DNA from: Folioceros fuciformis
Taxonomy: Eukaryota; Anthocerotophyta; Anthocerotopsida; Anthocerotales
Assembly (NCBI GenBank): GCA_049999805.1
Contig: JBNGIO010005476.1
Coordinates: 1 to 28,656 of the forward strand
Length of the DNA stretch: 28,656 bases
Reading direction: 5' to 3'
How positions within the stretch are numbered: position 1 is the first letter of the stretch; every line of letters starts with the position of its first letter. This document shows, piece after piece, positions 8,673 through 19,158 of the stretch. A model generated the notes under the pieces. That model saw only the letters and a list, made by a program, of their open reading frames with translations, did not search any database and had not been told where the DNA came from. Position numbers and translations under genes: made by a program.

Positions 8673-10729
8673 ATGGAGAAAGTGGGTGCACTCTTGCGAT
8701 GGTGGGCGATAGTGCTGGTGCTGGTGCACGCGGAACTGGCAACATGTTTAAGGNNNNNNNNNNNNNNNNNNNNNNNNNNNNNNNNNNNNNNNNNNNNNNN
8801 NNNNNNNNNNNNNNNNNNNNNNNNNNNNNNNNNNNNNNNNNNNNNNNNNNNNNTGGGAGCAGGGGGTGGGGGTTGAACGAGGGCAGAGGCGGGACTGCTA
8901 GGGCTTTGTCGGATGCGTCTTGTCCTTTGGATTTCAGTGTGCTGGATGGGTACCCAAGACCCATGCAGGACTGTCTGGGAACCTTGGAGCTCAACAGCAC
9001 ATCCACGTGCTGCGAGTCGCTCTTGTCCAGGTTCGGGCTGGTGACTTCTTTGTATTTGAGGACCTCTGGTAACTTCGAGGTGCCTGGCGGAGAAAATGCC
9101 CAGGCGTGTGTGGAAGGCTTTGATTCCAAGCTTCAAAGTCAAGGACTGTTTCCGAACATTGTTCCACAATGTTTCCCTACCGCAGCTCCTTTCACACAGG
9201 ATCCCAGCTTGTGTCACGGGATTTTGAGGACAAGTGACTTCGAGGCGAGAGTGGATACTTCCGCGTTGAAGAAAAGCTGCAATGGGGATTTGTTGGACCT
9301 GGCAAACTGCAGACATTGCACTTCGGACATGGGTGATGTTGTGTTGCAGCTGAATGCTACTTCGGCTAACAGATGTCTTCCTTTTGTCGTAATCTATTCA
9401 GCGGGTGTGGCTAATGGGAAGGGCCCATCTGACCTCGGGGCTGCCGAGTGTATCCTGGGGGTGACGGTCGCGTTGAGCACGGAGAAAAGTAGGCATATTG
9501 CCTTGGATATCAGTGTTGGTGCAGGAGTCATAGTGGCTTTCAGCGTTGCCGTGGCATTTGCTGTCTATTACTGGTGGTGGAGGCGTAGACGAGCCATTCA
9601 CCGGAACTTCCTCGACAGAAACTGCAGGATGCTGAGACCCAACATGGGTTTGGTGTGGTTCAGCTTTGATGATATCAAGGCAGTCACCAAAAACTTTTCT
9701 GACAAGCATCTCATCGGGGAGGGGGGATTTGGGAAGGTTTACAAAGGCTACATGTATGATCTTGGAATGGAGGTTGCAGTGAAGAGATTCAAGAACTGCT
9801 CTCCAGAGACGGATGCAGACTTCCGGAGTGAGGTGGAGAGGATCAACAGTGTGCGTCACCGCAACCTGGTGGTTTTGAAAGGGTGCTGCATTGACAGCAC
9901 CCCCGCAGATGGCCACCAGCGCCTGCTCATCTACGAGTACATGGCCAACGGCAGTTTATATGACTATCTCTTTAACGGCACCAAGCCTGTCCTCACTTGG
10001 CAGGCAAGAAAGAAGATTGCCTTTGGTATGGCCAAGGGACTTGCCTATTTGCACGATGATATGCAGCCCGCCATCATCCACAGAGACATCAAGTCCAGCA
10101 ACATCCTCTTGGATGTATCACTTGAAGCCTACGTGGCAGACTTCGGTCTGGCGAAAACCATAACAGAGCTGGCAACTGCAACTGGCAAGGAAGGCAGTGT
10201 AGCAGGCACGTACGGGTATGTTGCCCCTGAGTACGCTCTGTACGGGAGGATCACTGAAAAGGGAGATGTGTACAGCTTTGGAGTTGTTCTTCTGGAGCTG
10301 ATAAGTGGACGCAAAGCACTGGACACTGGGTCCGACTCACCTGAGATGATGCTGATTGTGGACTGGGCCTGGGCACTTCTCAAGGCCGGCAGACTCGAAG
10401 ACATAGTGGACGCCAGGATCCAAGCCTCCACCCACGAGGACGAGATGGAAAGATTCATCAGAACCAGCATCCTCTGTGCACATCCTCTGGTAGCCTTTAG
10501 ACCCAGAATGCAGGACGTCCTCAGACTACTGGAAGGAGATATGGCTATTCCAGAGATGCCAGACCGTCCACTGCCTCTGCTCACTCCCAAGTCAAATCAC
10601 GACAGCCCTCGAGCATACGTCTTCGGAAGCAGGGGCACCCTGGAACTGGCATCTCCACCAGGCATCCCCAGCTGTGACTCAGTCTGCACAAAGGAATATC
10701 TCAGTGTGGAGCTTCTTGATGGCAGGTGA
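8673..10729 (+). CDS. SPARK-domain receptor-like serine/threonine kinase
   Basis: Plasma-membrane receptor kinase related to Arabidopsis At1g11050, with an extracellular Cys-rich SPARK domain and a cytosolic kinase. The ATG at 8673 opens a signal peptide (WWAIVLVLVHAELATC), after which a 100-N gap (8754-8853) removes the junction; signal peptide and remainder are in different frames, so true gap length or a small intron must restore phase. After the gap come SPARK blocks from about 8920 (CPLDFSVLDGYP, CCESLLSRFGL, IVPQCFP, SCNGDLLDL, CRHCTSDMGD, VIYSAGVANGKGPSD, AAECILGV), a transmembrane helix near 9515-9575 followed by RRRR, then the kinase: GEGGFGKVY, VAVK Lys at 9782, HRDIKSSNILL (Asp at 10085), DFG at 10139, VAPEYALYG, GDVYSFGVVLLEL. 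All catalytic residues are present (RD class). The TGA at 10727-10729 overlaps a strong donor (CAG/GTGAGT), so a downstream exon is possible. Ligand unknown. Confidence 0.9.
8754..8853. other. Assembly gap (100 N)
   Basis: Exactly 100 N, the usual placeholder for a gap of unknown size. It falls inside the N-terminal part of the receptor kinase, so distance and reading frame across it cannot be trusted. Confidence 0.98.
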
Positions 10730-11405
10730 GTGGGAGCCATCACCTCATTGTGTTTTATCACTTCCTCTGTACCATAGAACTACAGACCTTTAAGTGTCCG
10801 TGTTCCTCCTCGATGTTGTTCCCCTGGGGCTTACAAGGTCCCTCTGCAACCATTTGTGGGGAACGGAACTGAGTTCTTCCCACCATTGTTTTCTCTCTCT
10901 CCCTTTATCCAATTGAACAAGCCTTCTCACTGTAGTCATCTAGATTTGGTGGTCCTGGCATTTGCTCTGCCAGAAATCACGAAAATGTCTGGATTTTTCT
11001 CTCATTGGTCAGATGCACAGCTTGAGTCCTGCGGGGGCTGGCAGCTCTCTTTGCGTGTACGTATCACACGAGATGTACGTGTCGTCCACGTAACTGATGA
11101 CGTGGCAGTATTTCGATGACCCGAGTCTGGAATATGGCCAGGGTGCTAGTTCAGCTTTGCCACGTCTGACCAGAACCTTCGCCGTTTCGCCAAACAGCAT
11201 GCCTGAGACGCTTCTCAGGTCTGAGAGTGGCGGCCACGCCTGGACATGGTTGGTCGGATCACGGCGACCGTTTCCGATTCTCACTGGTACAAAACGGGAA
11301 AGGCTTCTTCCTGTCTTGCATGCACAGGACCATCCGCTGCTTTTTGTTCGTCTTCTGTGTTCGTTCCATCTTGCGTTAGCTTCGAACTTGAGAAGGATCC
11401 AGAGC
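10730..11405. promoter_or_regulatory. Upstream region of inhibitor gene A
   Basis: From about 10815 this resembles the region upstream of gene C (about 21905-22493), with shared blocks such as TTTCTCTCATTGGTCA, ACGTATCAC and CAGAACCTTCGCCGTTTCGCC. A TACAAAA element at 11288-11294 sits where B and D have TATA boxes, 118 bp before the ATG, preceded by the conserved block GCGACCGTTTCC. The downstream leader block GGCTTCTTCCTGTCTTGCAT is also shared. Confidence 0.65.
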
Positions 11406-12420
11406 ATGGCGGGAGTGAAGGCGACTAGGCTCATTTGGAGCCTGCTTGCTCTGGCTGTTTTGACATCTCCGCTGACCGCCGTGATGGTGAATGCAGCGTA
11501 CAATAATGAGTCAGGTTTGATACGCTACTTTCTCCGGATGGATCACATTTTCGGCTTGAGACGTTCCAGATGTGAAGTTCTTTCCTTGTGTGCAATACGG
11601 ACGCCTGATCACCGTCAGGCTGTACGATCTCGTTTCAATGACTGCAGGCGTGGTGAAGGATGCCTGGCCTGAGTATTATTTTGCGACCGACGTGACACAA
11701 GTAGAGGAAGAGATCCAGGACAGCGGCCTTGCGGATTTGGTGTTTGTCTGGGGACCGAGCCCGAGCCAGTCCCCGCCCTTCTTCCCCGGCACGGAGAATT
11801 CTGTCTGGATCTACACTGACTATGATGGTATCGTCTACCAGATTCCGAAGCGCGGGCTCTTCCACTTCAATCGTAAGCTGCTGGCATCTTGCTCCTTTGG
11901 GAAAAGTGTCCGTGAGTTGTGGCAATTGGAAAATGTTCCGGACCAGGGGTTTCTCACTGCAACTTCTGAGCCTCACCAACCTGTGTTCGGATTGTCTCTT
12001 CGAAAATCTAACGATGTGTACAATTGTTACTTATTTGCACTTTGCAGGCGTGGATCCTGGGTGGACAGAGCTGGTGGGATGGAACTACCTTGATGCTATA
12101 AAAGCCATCTTGGAGGAAGTGATTGGAGTAACGGTGGTGTATGGGCCCCAAGGATTCCCTCGCATTCAAGACTATCGCCTTGATCGCGTGTTCCTTGACC
12201 TTGATGAGGCCGGAAACGTTGCTTTAGTTCCAAGGATTGGTTAGAGCTTGACGCGGTGTGAAGTTGTCCCGGCGCACGCCGAGTTTCTTTAATCATGTTT
12301 ATTGTACATTATGTGAAATAATGTTATACTATCAAATTCCTCCTTTGGAAATGGAGATGTTCCGGAAACCTACCAATTCGAGGATTCGCGTCATCCAATC
12401 TCCGTCTGACTATGCAATCC
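10815..12420 (+). repeat. Duplicated segment carrying gene A (paralogous to 21905-23480)
   Basis: Similarity to the gene C segment covers the promoter, both introns and about 150 bp past the stop (for example GAAACCTACCAATTC in both). Similarity of non-coding DNA this long shows that A and C come from one segmental duplication rather than from retroposition. Confidence 0.85.
11406..12244 (+). CDS. Secreted two-domain potato inhibitor I (I13) protein, copy A
   Basis: Potato inhibitor I proteins block serine proteases through an exposed loop; plant members act in defence against pests and pathogens or in endogenous proteolysis. Exons 11406-11514, 11648-11872, 12048-12244 give 176 residues without cysteine. 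Residues 1-30 form a signal peptide (LIWSLLALAVLTSPLTAV). Domain 1 (about 37-111) starts KDAWPEYYF and ends SVWIYTDYDGIVYQIPKRG; its strand and C-terminal pattern match the fold, but the loop is Pro-rich (SPSQSPPFFPGT). Domain 2 (112-176) is canonical: PGWTELVG, AIKAILEEVIGVTVVY, RIQDYRLDRV, LVPRIG. Alignment with barley CI-2 places P1 at Gln152 and P1' at Asp153; the second loop-supporting Arg of CI-2 (Arg67) is Phe here. Both introns are phase 1. Target protease is unknown. Confidence 0.92.
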
Positions 12421-12600
12421 TACAGGCTCCTTGGAGTTTGCCAGGACTTTGGCCTAACACCACACTCCAGGGCTACACCAAGACTTGCCAGCCTACTACC
12501 ATACTTTTATAAGTGTGCCAATCGACTTTGCCAGCCTACTACCATACTTTTAGGAGTGTGCCAATCAACTAGCGCAGTGCAATCCCTAGAGTACTCTATT
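12245..12600. other. 3' flank of gene A, then local tandem duplication
   Basis: The first about 150 bp match the flank of gene C. At 12482-12566 a 42/43-bp unit is present twice in tandem, each containing GCCAGCCTACTACCATACTT. No gene is seen. Confidence 0.75.
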
Positions 12601-13285
12601 TAGCCGGCACCCTCACGAAATGCACGGGTTAACTTGTATCCTAGCGCACTCCCAAGGTTGGGCTTCGACTTCTTAGAGTGTGTTGGGGCAGGAGTTGATT
12701 GGCCAAGCCTCAAGATTGAACCTGGATTATATATGTTGGGGCACTGGTCACCGACACATTCTTGGGATAATACTCAGCTGCCAACTCATTGACATAATCC
12801 AAGGACTACATCGAGCCACTGACTAATCAATGTCATCCCATGACTATGCCGACGTGCTGGTTGACTAGCACACTCCTAAGGGGCCATTGGCTACACTAGC
12901 TTATCAGTGCACTCACGGGGTACTCTTATCAAGGCCGACACTCACTAGGGGTCAAGACAGGGGAGTTGGGAAGGGGGAAGATGTGGTTCAAGTTGTGCTA
13001 GCCTACCAACACACTCAAACCTAGGGGCGATGGCCTAGCGGCGCACCTAGACCTAAGTAGTAAGTGCATTGGCNNNNNNNNNNGCGATGGCCTAGCGGCG
13101 CACCTAGACCTAAGTAGTAAGTGCATTGGCCTATTGATGCACCAAACCTGAGTCTTGAGTGCGTTGGCCTACTAGCGGCGCACATAGAAATGAGCCTCAA
13201 GTGTATTGGCCTATGAACACACCCAAGCCTAAGTCCCGAGTGCGCTAGCCTACTACTAGGACCACCCAAACCTAAGTCTTGAGTA
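12600..13285. repeat. Degenerate minisatellite, left flank of the copia insertion
   Basis: Loosely repeated blocks of about 40-47 bp built on GAGTGCGCTAGCCTACTAGC with CACCNAAACCTAAGTC spacers. Conservation is weak to the left and better near 13030-13285. The same motif resumes immediately right of the copia element at 18530, so the element sits inside this array. No coding content. Confidence 0.75.
13074..13083. other. Assembly gap (10 N) between identical flanks
   Basis: Ten N separate two identical blocks: the sequence ending at 13073 and the sequence starting at 13084 both read GCGATGGCCTAGCGGCGCAC and continue identically for about 47 bp. Either two contig ends overlap and were not merged, or two adjacent repeat units were joined. 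Confidence 0.9.
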
Positions 13286-13477
13286 TGTGTTAAACTGAGA
13301 ATGGAGAAACTGTAAATTGTATTGTGTGTTGATTGTATCACAAACTGTATGGGGTAATGCTCTGAGAGCATATGAGAGATCAAGTCTCGAAGAGACACGA
13401 CTATTCATGAACGGGCATGACTGTCTAAGTCATAATTCCCCGGTCAGCTTATCTGTATATGTTCACACATGCTCACA
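13286..13477 (-). repeat. 3' LTR of the copia element
   Basis: 192 bp, aligned end to end with 18336-18529. On the plus strand it starts TGTGTTAAACTGAGAA and ends ATGCTCACA. The shared core includes GAGAGCATATGAGAGATCAA. Confidence 0.93.
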
Positions 13478-13490
13478 CACCCCCTTAAGC
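13478..13490 (-). other. Polypurine tract of the copia element
   Basis: Minus strand reads GCTTAAGGGGGTG directly before the 3' LTR start TGTGAGC, the expected place for plus-strand DNA priming in reverse transcription. Confidence 0.75.
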
Positions 13491-13778
13491 GCAAACGGGT
13501 AGATTGGGAAATCAAGAATGATCTAAAAGTCCCAATGCTACAGTGAATTGTGAATGCTTGATCTTGGCCAGCGGCTTGGTGAGTATGTCCGCTACCTGGT
13601 CCTCTGTAGGCACATAGGTGAGGTATAATTCTCCGCTCTTGGCCTTCGTCCGCAGGAAACCCTAGCGTATCTCAATATGTTTGGAACGCTCGTGAAATAG
13701 AAGATCCTTGGATAGCAGAATGGCCTCCTGATTATCGCAACGGATTTCTATGGGTCGGTCATGTGGATAGCCAATCTT

Positions 13779-15271
13779 TTAATAGTTGAACCAACCAGAG
13801 ACCTTCTTTGGCAGCAACAGCACCTGCGATGTACTCCGATTTTGTAGAGCTTTGAGCCATGGAGGATTGTTTCTTAGATTCCAGCTAACAGCACTCCCTT
13901 CCAATAAAAATACATTGCCACTTGTTGACTTCCGTGAGTCTGGATCATCACTGTAGTCCGCATCCGTCCAACCTGTAAGTTTGGTTTGGGCTCCAAGCCC
14001 ACCTTGGTATCGAATTCCCTTACTCTTGGTGCCTTGTAGGTAGCGAAGAATGCGCTTTACGGCAACCCAATGGGCTTGGCCAACATTGGAGAGGAATTGA
14101 GATGTCAACGAGGTTGGAAGAGCGATATCTAGCCGTGTATTATGTACAAGGTGCTGAAGGTTGCAAACAGCCCTAGCATATGGAATAGGTTTCATTTCCT
14201 CTTCTTCTGCAGGGGTCTTCGGACACATTGTCTTACTAAGGGGAGGCCCTGTTTGCACTCAGCTGGTTTGCAATTAGTCATGTTCAACTTATCCAAAACG
14301 TCAATCACATATCGCTCCTGATGTAAGGTGATTCTCCACTTAGAGGAATCATACATAACCTGTACGCCTAAGCAAAATTGCATAATGTCATTATCTGTCA
14401 TGGAAAATCTACGCAAGAGTGCACCTTTGCATTCTGATAGGTATTTTGCATCATTGGAGACCATGATGAGATCGTCAAATCTATGCAAGAGTGCACCTTT
14501 GCATTCTGATAGGTATTTTGCATCATTAGAGACCATGATGAGATCGTCAAATCTACGCAAGAGTGCACCTTTGCATTCTGATAGGTATTTTGCATCATAG
14601 AAGATCATGATGAGATCATCCACGTAAAGGCCCAGCATCACGATGTGAGAACCTATGTTCTTGGTAAATACACAAGCATCAGCATTACTCTTGGTATATC
14701 CTAGTTCTCAGAGGCATGCGAAGAGTTCTTCATACCATTCTTTTCCGGATTGTTTAAGGCCATACAGACCTTTATGGAGCTTGCAAACCAAGTGTTCGTG
14801 TCCTGGTTTGACGTATCCATCCGGCTGCTTGATATAGATCTCTTCCCGGAGGATACCATTCAAGTATGCAGTCTGCACATTGAACTGATGGACATGGAGA
14901 TTATGTAAAGCTGCTAACGCCAGAATAAGACGAAGAGAGGTTAGTTTCACAATTGGGGTGTAGACCCGATCGCCTGAATAATCGAATCCATCTCATTGAG
15001 TGAAACCTCTAGCCGCAAAACGAGCGTTTAGTGTAGAAACCTGACCATCAGCGTTGTACTTCTTTCTAACTACCCATTTACTTCCCACAACGTGACGTCC
15101 TGGTGGCAAAGGTACAAGAGTCCAAGTCTTGTTGTCCATGAGGGATTTATACTCACTATCCATGGCCTTTCTCCATCCTTCTGCTTCGGGGCCAGCGAGA
15201 GCCTTCTTAGTTGTTATTATGTCGGGACAATCAGCTGTATAAGCAGCTAAGCCGCGAGCTCTAAATTCCAA
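13779..15271 (-). pseudogene. Copia reverse transcriptase and RNase H, broken
   Basis: The frame begins with the domain containing WRKAMDSEYKSLMDNKTWTL and GSKWVVRKKYNADG, then hits an in-frame TGA at 14995-14993. It continues in the same frame through FNVQTAYLNG and CKLHKGLYGLKQSGKEW, a second TGA at 14710-14708, then YVDD at 14626-14615. Motif A normally has a catalytic Asp (FDVKTAFLNG type); here it is Asn (AAT, 14881-14879). Directly after YVDD a 72-bp segment is triplicated. A further frame change precedes RNase H, which keeps HWVAVKRILRYLQGT and WTDADYSDDPDSRKSTSG. The enzyme cannot be made intact. Confidence 0.9.
14405..14620 (-). repeat. In-frame 72-bp triplication within reverse transcriptase
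   Basis: Three tandem 72-bp units (14405, 14477, 14549) each encode a 24-residue block starting DDLIM and ending RRF or HRF. The first unit includes the catalytic Asp pair of YVDD, so the pair is present three times without the Tyr-Val. Units differ by a few bases. Confidence 0.93.
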
Positions 15272-16133
15272 ATTATGGAACTTTATTCCTGGAATACCCT
15301 TAGTGGTTCTCTGTGAGGTCCGAGTTGAAGGGATAGGAGCTGCTACAGTAGGTTGGTTAGAGTTCTCAGATTGCTTATCTCTGTTGCTAAACCTTGCGAA
15401 TGGAATTGCATTGCATTGTTGTGGTCTTCCCTACCCTCTCCCCCTGTTAGCTGCAAGGAAGGAAGCAATCCTGGAAGGGCAGCAGAAGGAGAAGTGAGGG
15501 CTGGAATTCCCAGGATACCTGAATGTGAAGGAGCCCTAATTGGTCTGATGGAATTGTCCAAAGCCTCACGAAATGAAAGGCGGGACCGAGGAGGGGAAGG
15601 CACATGATCCCTAGGGGGCCAAAGTGGTGGTTGGTGATGAAAGGGAATTGAGGATCCGCCGGAGAGCTGTTGGTTGTAGAGCCAGAAGGTCGTCATAAAT
15701 TTACTTGAAAATTAGGAGAGCCAGTCATAACTGACTGCGCCTACGGCAAAGCCAGGGTTTGCAGAGGTGCAATAGAGCCAGGCTGTGGAGGTGAAGCTGT
15801 GAGGGGCATCGCACCTCTAGCAATGGGATGATTAGCAGGGGTTATGATTGTGGCAGGTCCTGCCACAGGGCTGGCTTGCCAATCTAGGTCAAATTCAACG
15901 GATACAGCAGGATCATCCGGAGTCTGTAAAACTGGTGTTGGTGGTGCCATAGGAGGAGAATCCGGAGCGCGTTGAGCAGGGGCTGTAGGGTTTTGAAGCA
16001 AGCTTGCCTTGGAGGTGTCAGGGAGGAAATCTGGAGCCGATATTCTCTCTGTATCTCGGTTAGGAAGTTGTACACCCCCTGAAGGCTAGATAAGGGAATT
16101 CTCATCAAACACGACATTCCGACCTACAGAAAT
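15272..16133 (-). pseudogene. Copia pol linker between integrase and reverse transcriptase, degraded
   Basis: Copia elements carry a variable Pro/Ser-rich region here. Fragments on the minus strand are Pro-rich (for example APDSPPMAPPTPVLQTPDDP near 15920-15970) but interrupted by stops and frame changes. No separate gene is suggested. Confidence 0.65.
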
Positions 16134-17384
16134 TCAGCGTGTGGCTCGGTCCAAAAGTCTATAGCCTTTAACTCCTATGCTTTCCCCATAACCAATAAAG
16201 GTGAGTTTGACAAATCTGGAGTCCAATTTGCGGCATCCTTCTGCTGGAACATGCTTGTAGGCAGGACAACCAAAAATTCTTAAGTGGGTGACCTGTGGTT
16301 TGTGGCCTGTCCAGATTTCGAAGGGTGTCTTGTCCGAGATCGTAGAGGTGTTGCATCGATTTTGAACGTAACAAACTGCAGTAGCAGCATCAACCCACAA
16401 GGTATCGGGTAGACCTGCTGTGACTAGGGAGCTCCTAGTTGCATCCGTGAGGGAGCGATTCCTACGCTCCGCTTTCCCTAATTGCTTATGTGCATAGGGC
16501 ACAATTTTATGATGGGCTATGCCGTATGTAGACAAGAAGTTCTCAAAGGCAGATGAGGTGAGTTCACCTACGTTGTCTGTCCTAAGTATTTGGATGCGCT
16601 TACCAGTTTGATTTTCCACTAGGGCTTTATAGAGTTGAAAGGAAGCAAACGCTTCAGATTTATGCCTAAGGAAATAAAGGTGGGTGTAGTGGCTATAATC
16701 ATCCAAAAGGACAAACATGTGCAGCTTTCCATTTAGAGATTCTGTCTGCATGGGGCCATAAAGGTCAGCATGCACTAATGCTAAACTGCTATTTGTGGTA
16801 CTAGTTGATCTAGGATATGGCTGTGTGTGCTGCTTGCCCATCAAGCAACCTTCACATAAAGGCAGGTCAGCATGAAACCGGTGAGGTAGTCCGTCAACCA
16901 TTTGTTTGGATTGCATGCATTTTATGCCCTGGAAGTGTAAGTGGCTTAACCTCAAGTGCCAAAGTGTTGTTAGGGAACTATGGTTGAGGTGAGCAGCAAG
17001 GCTTACATTTGTGGGTTGGGCAGGAGCAGAAACTCCAATCCCCACGGGGAAGAGTCCCCTTGTACAAGGCCAATGGATCGACATGTCCTGGCCTGCAAAG
17101 GTAGTAGTGTGGATAACACACCCATGTTGGTTGAAGATGATGCTACAGTTAGGATTGCGGATTATCTGATTCTCAAAGCACAAATTCTTGGACAGCCCGA
17201 AGACGTGTAGGAGATCCCTTACACAAGCTATAAAGTCATGCACCTGGAGTTGAATGGTGCCCTTGCCCACGGCCATGTGAGGAGAGTCGTCTCCCATGAG
17301 GATGGGTAGGGATACCTCAAGTAGTGAGTAGTCCGTCCATTCTTCTCGCGAGGTCATGTGTTCCGTCGCTCCCGAGTTAAGCAG
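16134..17384 (-). pseudogene. Copia protease and integrase
   Basis: The frame opens right after a TAG at 17387-17385 with LLNSGATEHMTSREEW. Copia proteases have DSG at this point; here the Asp codon is AAC (17378-17376), so the active site is lost. Then comes the GAG-pre-integrase zinc-binding block (LWHLRLSHLHFQGIKCM, CEGCLMGKQ) and the integrase core with the three acidic positions in HADLYGPM, RTDNVGE and GKAERRNRSL, ending in FGCPAYKHVP and FIGYGES. The integrase alone is a long uninterrupted frame, but it would depend on the defective protease for release. Confidence 0.9.
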
Positions 17385-18291
17385 CTAGTGATCTGGAAGG
17401 ATGGAACTTGCGGCCAAGGCGGAGATAGCAGTGAAGAGGTAAGCATTTGTGGAAGTGGTAGCAATAGATGTGCTAGAAGTACTTCCTGCTTTATACCTCT
17501 GTTTCTTTCTGCAGGCTGGGGCTATATGCCCTCTCTTACCGCAATAGTGACATGTTTTGTCTTTGTGATTAGGGTTGTTGGAAGGTGGTGGTCTGCTAGG
17601 ACCGGGAGCAGAGCCAAAATTTCTAGATCCAGCTTTGAATCTAGGGTTCCTGCCTCGTCCACCTGCAAAGAGAGCTGAAGGAGGAGAGTTGTCTCCTGCA
17701 ATCAAGACATCTTTGTTGCGGATTTTCATCAAAAGACTTGCTAAGATTAGAGGTCTTTGTTTGGTAGCATGATTGGCTTCTATAGAGATAAATGACCTCC
17801 AGGATTTTGGGAGGGCCATCAGTAATTGTGTGACCTTCTATTCCTCCTTCAAGTCAAGTCTTATGGAGATGGCCTCGAGGGTCTAACGTCTTTTCCCAGG
17901 TTTCCAAGAAATCCGAGACTGATCCTCCGTCCTTGAGTTTGATGGAGGCAAGCTTTTGAGCAGTGAGGAGTTGTGATGGTAAACTTACCTCCTGCAACGA
18001 TGCCGCAAGCTTGTCCCATAAGGATTTAGCATTAGGTTGTTGTCTCACAATAGGTAGGATTCTGTCTCCTATGTGCAGGATGAGCTCCGCATGGGCGGAG
18101 ATATCCTTGATGATCCAAGCATGTTCATCTGCATGATTCTTGGCTGGTCTAGGCTCAAAGCCGTCGACCACAAGCCATAGCATCAACTTTTTGAGCAGAG
18201 ATTCCACCTGTATGGACCATGTCTCATAGTTCTGGTGAGTTAATTTTTCTATCTGATAATGTCTTCCTTGTGTGGAAGGAAGAGTAGCCAT
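17385..18291 (-). pseudogene. Copia gag, frameshifted
   Basis: Starts at ATG 18291-18289 with HYQIEKLTHQNYETWSIQVE, the usual copia gag opening, and runs to DGGSVSDFLETWEKTLD. A frameshift between about 17855 and 17825 moves the rest into another frame (LPKSWRSFISIEANHATKQ) that ends with a zinc knuckle CHYCGKRGHIAPAC (CX2CX4HX4C). A TAG at 17387-17385 then separates gag from protease. Confidence 0.9.
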
Positions 18292-18323
18292 TGTAGGCTA
18301 CTAGAGTCATGGATCTTTTCCAT

Positions 18324-18335
18324 GCTCTGATACCA
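18324..18335 (-). other. Primer-binding site, initiator Met tRNA
   Basis: Minus strand reads TGGTATCAGAGC immediately inside the 5' LTR, the standard complement of the plant initiator methionine tRNA 3' end used by copia elements. Confidence 0.95.
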
Positions 18336-18529
18336 TGTATTAAATTGAGAACGGAGAGATTGGAAATTGTATTCTGTGTGTAGATTGTATCACAAACTGT
18401 AGAGGGTAATGCTTTGAGAGCATATGAGAGATCAAGTCTCGAAGAGACACGACTGTTCATGAACGGGCATGACTATCTAAGTTCTAATTCCCCGGTCAGC
18501 TTATCTATATGTGTTCACACATGCTCACA
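18336..18529 (-). repeat. 5' LTR of the copia element
   Basis: 194 bp, plus strand TGTATTAAATTGAGAACG to ATGCTCACA. It pairs with 13286-13477 at about 90 percent by eye. Confidence 0.93.
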
Positions 18530-18830
18530 GAGTGTGCTAGCCTACTAGCACACCTGGACCTACATCCCGAGTGCACTAGCCTACTAGCCCACCAAAACGA
18601 TCATCCATAGGGCACTAGCTCACTAGTGTACTCACACCTTTTGGCCCGAGTGCAATTCCCATGGATACAAGCACATCTTAGGGCCCAAGTGTGTTGGTTT
18701 AAGTATGCACGTGCCCCCACACCTTGGGGCTCTAGTACACTAGCTATAGCTCACTAGCGCACTCACACCTTGGAGCCCATGTGCATCAGCCTAGTGTAAT
18801 TAAGACTTAGCTCTAGTGTTAGGGTCGTCC
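18530..18830. repeat. Degenerate minisatellite, right flank of the copia insertion
   Basis: Continues the array interrupted by the element, with blocks such as GTGTGCTAGCCTACTAGCAC and GAGTGCACTAGCCTACTAGC. It decays to the right. No gene seen. Confidence 0.75.
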
Positions 18831-19158
18831 TCACATCATAGAATAAAGTGGCTATAGCAAGTCTGAAGGACGGATGTAAGGGACGAAGGCCATGTCCTCA
18901 ATGCCCACGACGACAACCCGTAAGATAATCAGTCTTGAATAATAAAACATGAGAACAAGATGGGGAGAAAGAGAACCTAGCTTCCTAAAAATACCGTGCT
19001 TAAAGTGCTTATTGCTCGGCCAAATCACTAGCTGCATCGTTGAAGGTTTGTAGGCAGATGATGTCTTCCAAAACCTATAGAATCCCTTTCTTTCAATTTG
19101 TCATAAAAAGCAAAAAGCTGGTACAATCTCAAGAGTTTTGGCTCGAACATTCTCAAAA
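18831..19158. other. No gene seen
   Basis: AT-richer sequence with only short unrecognised open frames. Confidence 0.5.

Larger units (their letters stand above)
13286..18529 (-). mobile_element. Ty1/copia LTR retrotransposon, decayed, minus strand
   Basis: Domain order read on the minus strand is gag, protease, integrase, reverse transcriptase, RNase H, which defines copia. LTRs at both ends begin TG and end CA; a tRNA-iMet primer site abuts the right (5') LTR and a purine tract abuts the left (3') LTR. Flanks GAGTA (13281-13285) and GAGTG (18530-18534) look like a 5-bp target duplication with one change. The LTRs differ at roughly 20 positions by eye, and coding regions carry stops, a frameshift and altered catalytic residues, so it is an old, non-autonomous copy. 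It helps separate inhibitor genes A and B. Confidence 0.95.

Noticed and set aside
8624-8753. Start of the receptor kinase at 8624
   Set aside because: It lacks a signal peptide and depends on the nominal length of the N gap; the 8673 start in another frame gives a clear signal peptide.
11572-12093. Start at 11572 for an inhibitor A protein without signal peptide
   Set aside because: This frame reads through intron 1 and intron 2; the three-exon model is supported by all five paralogues.
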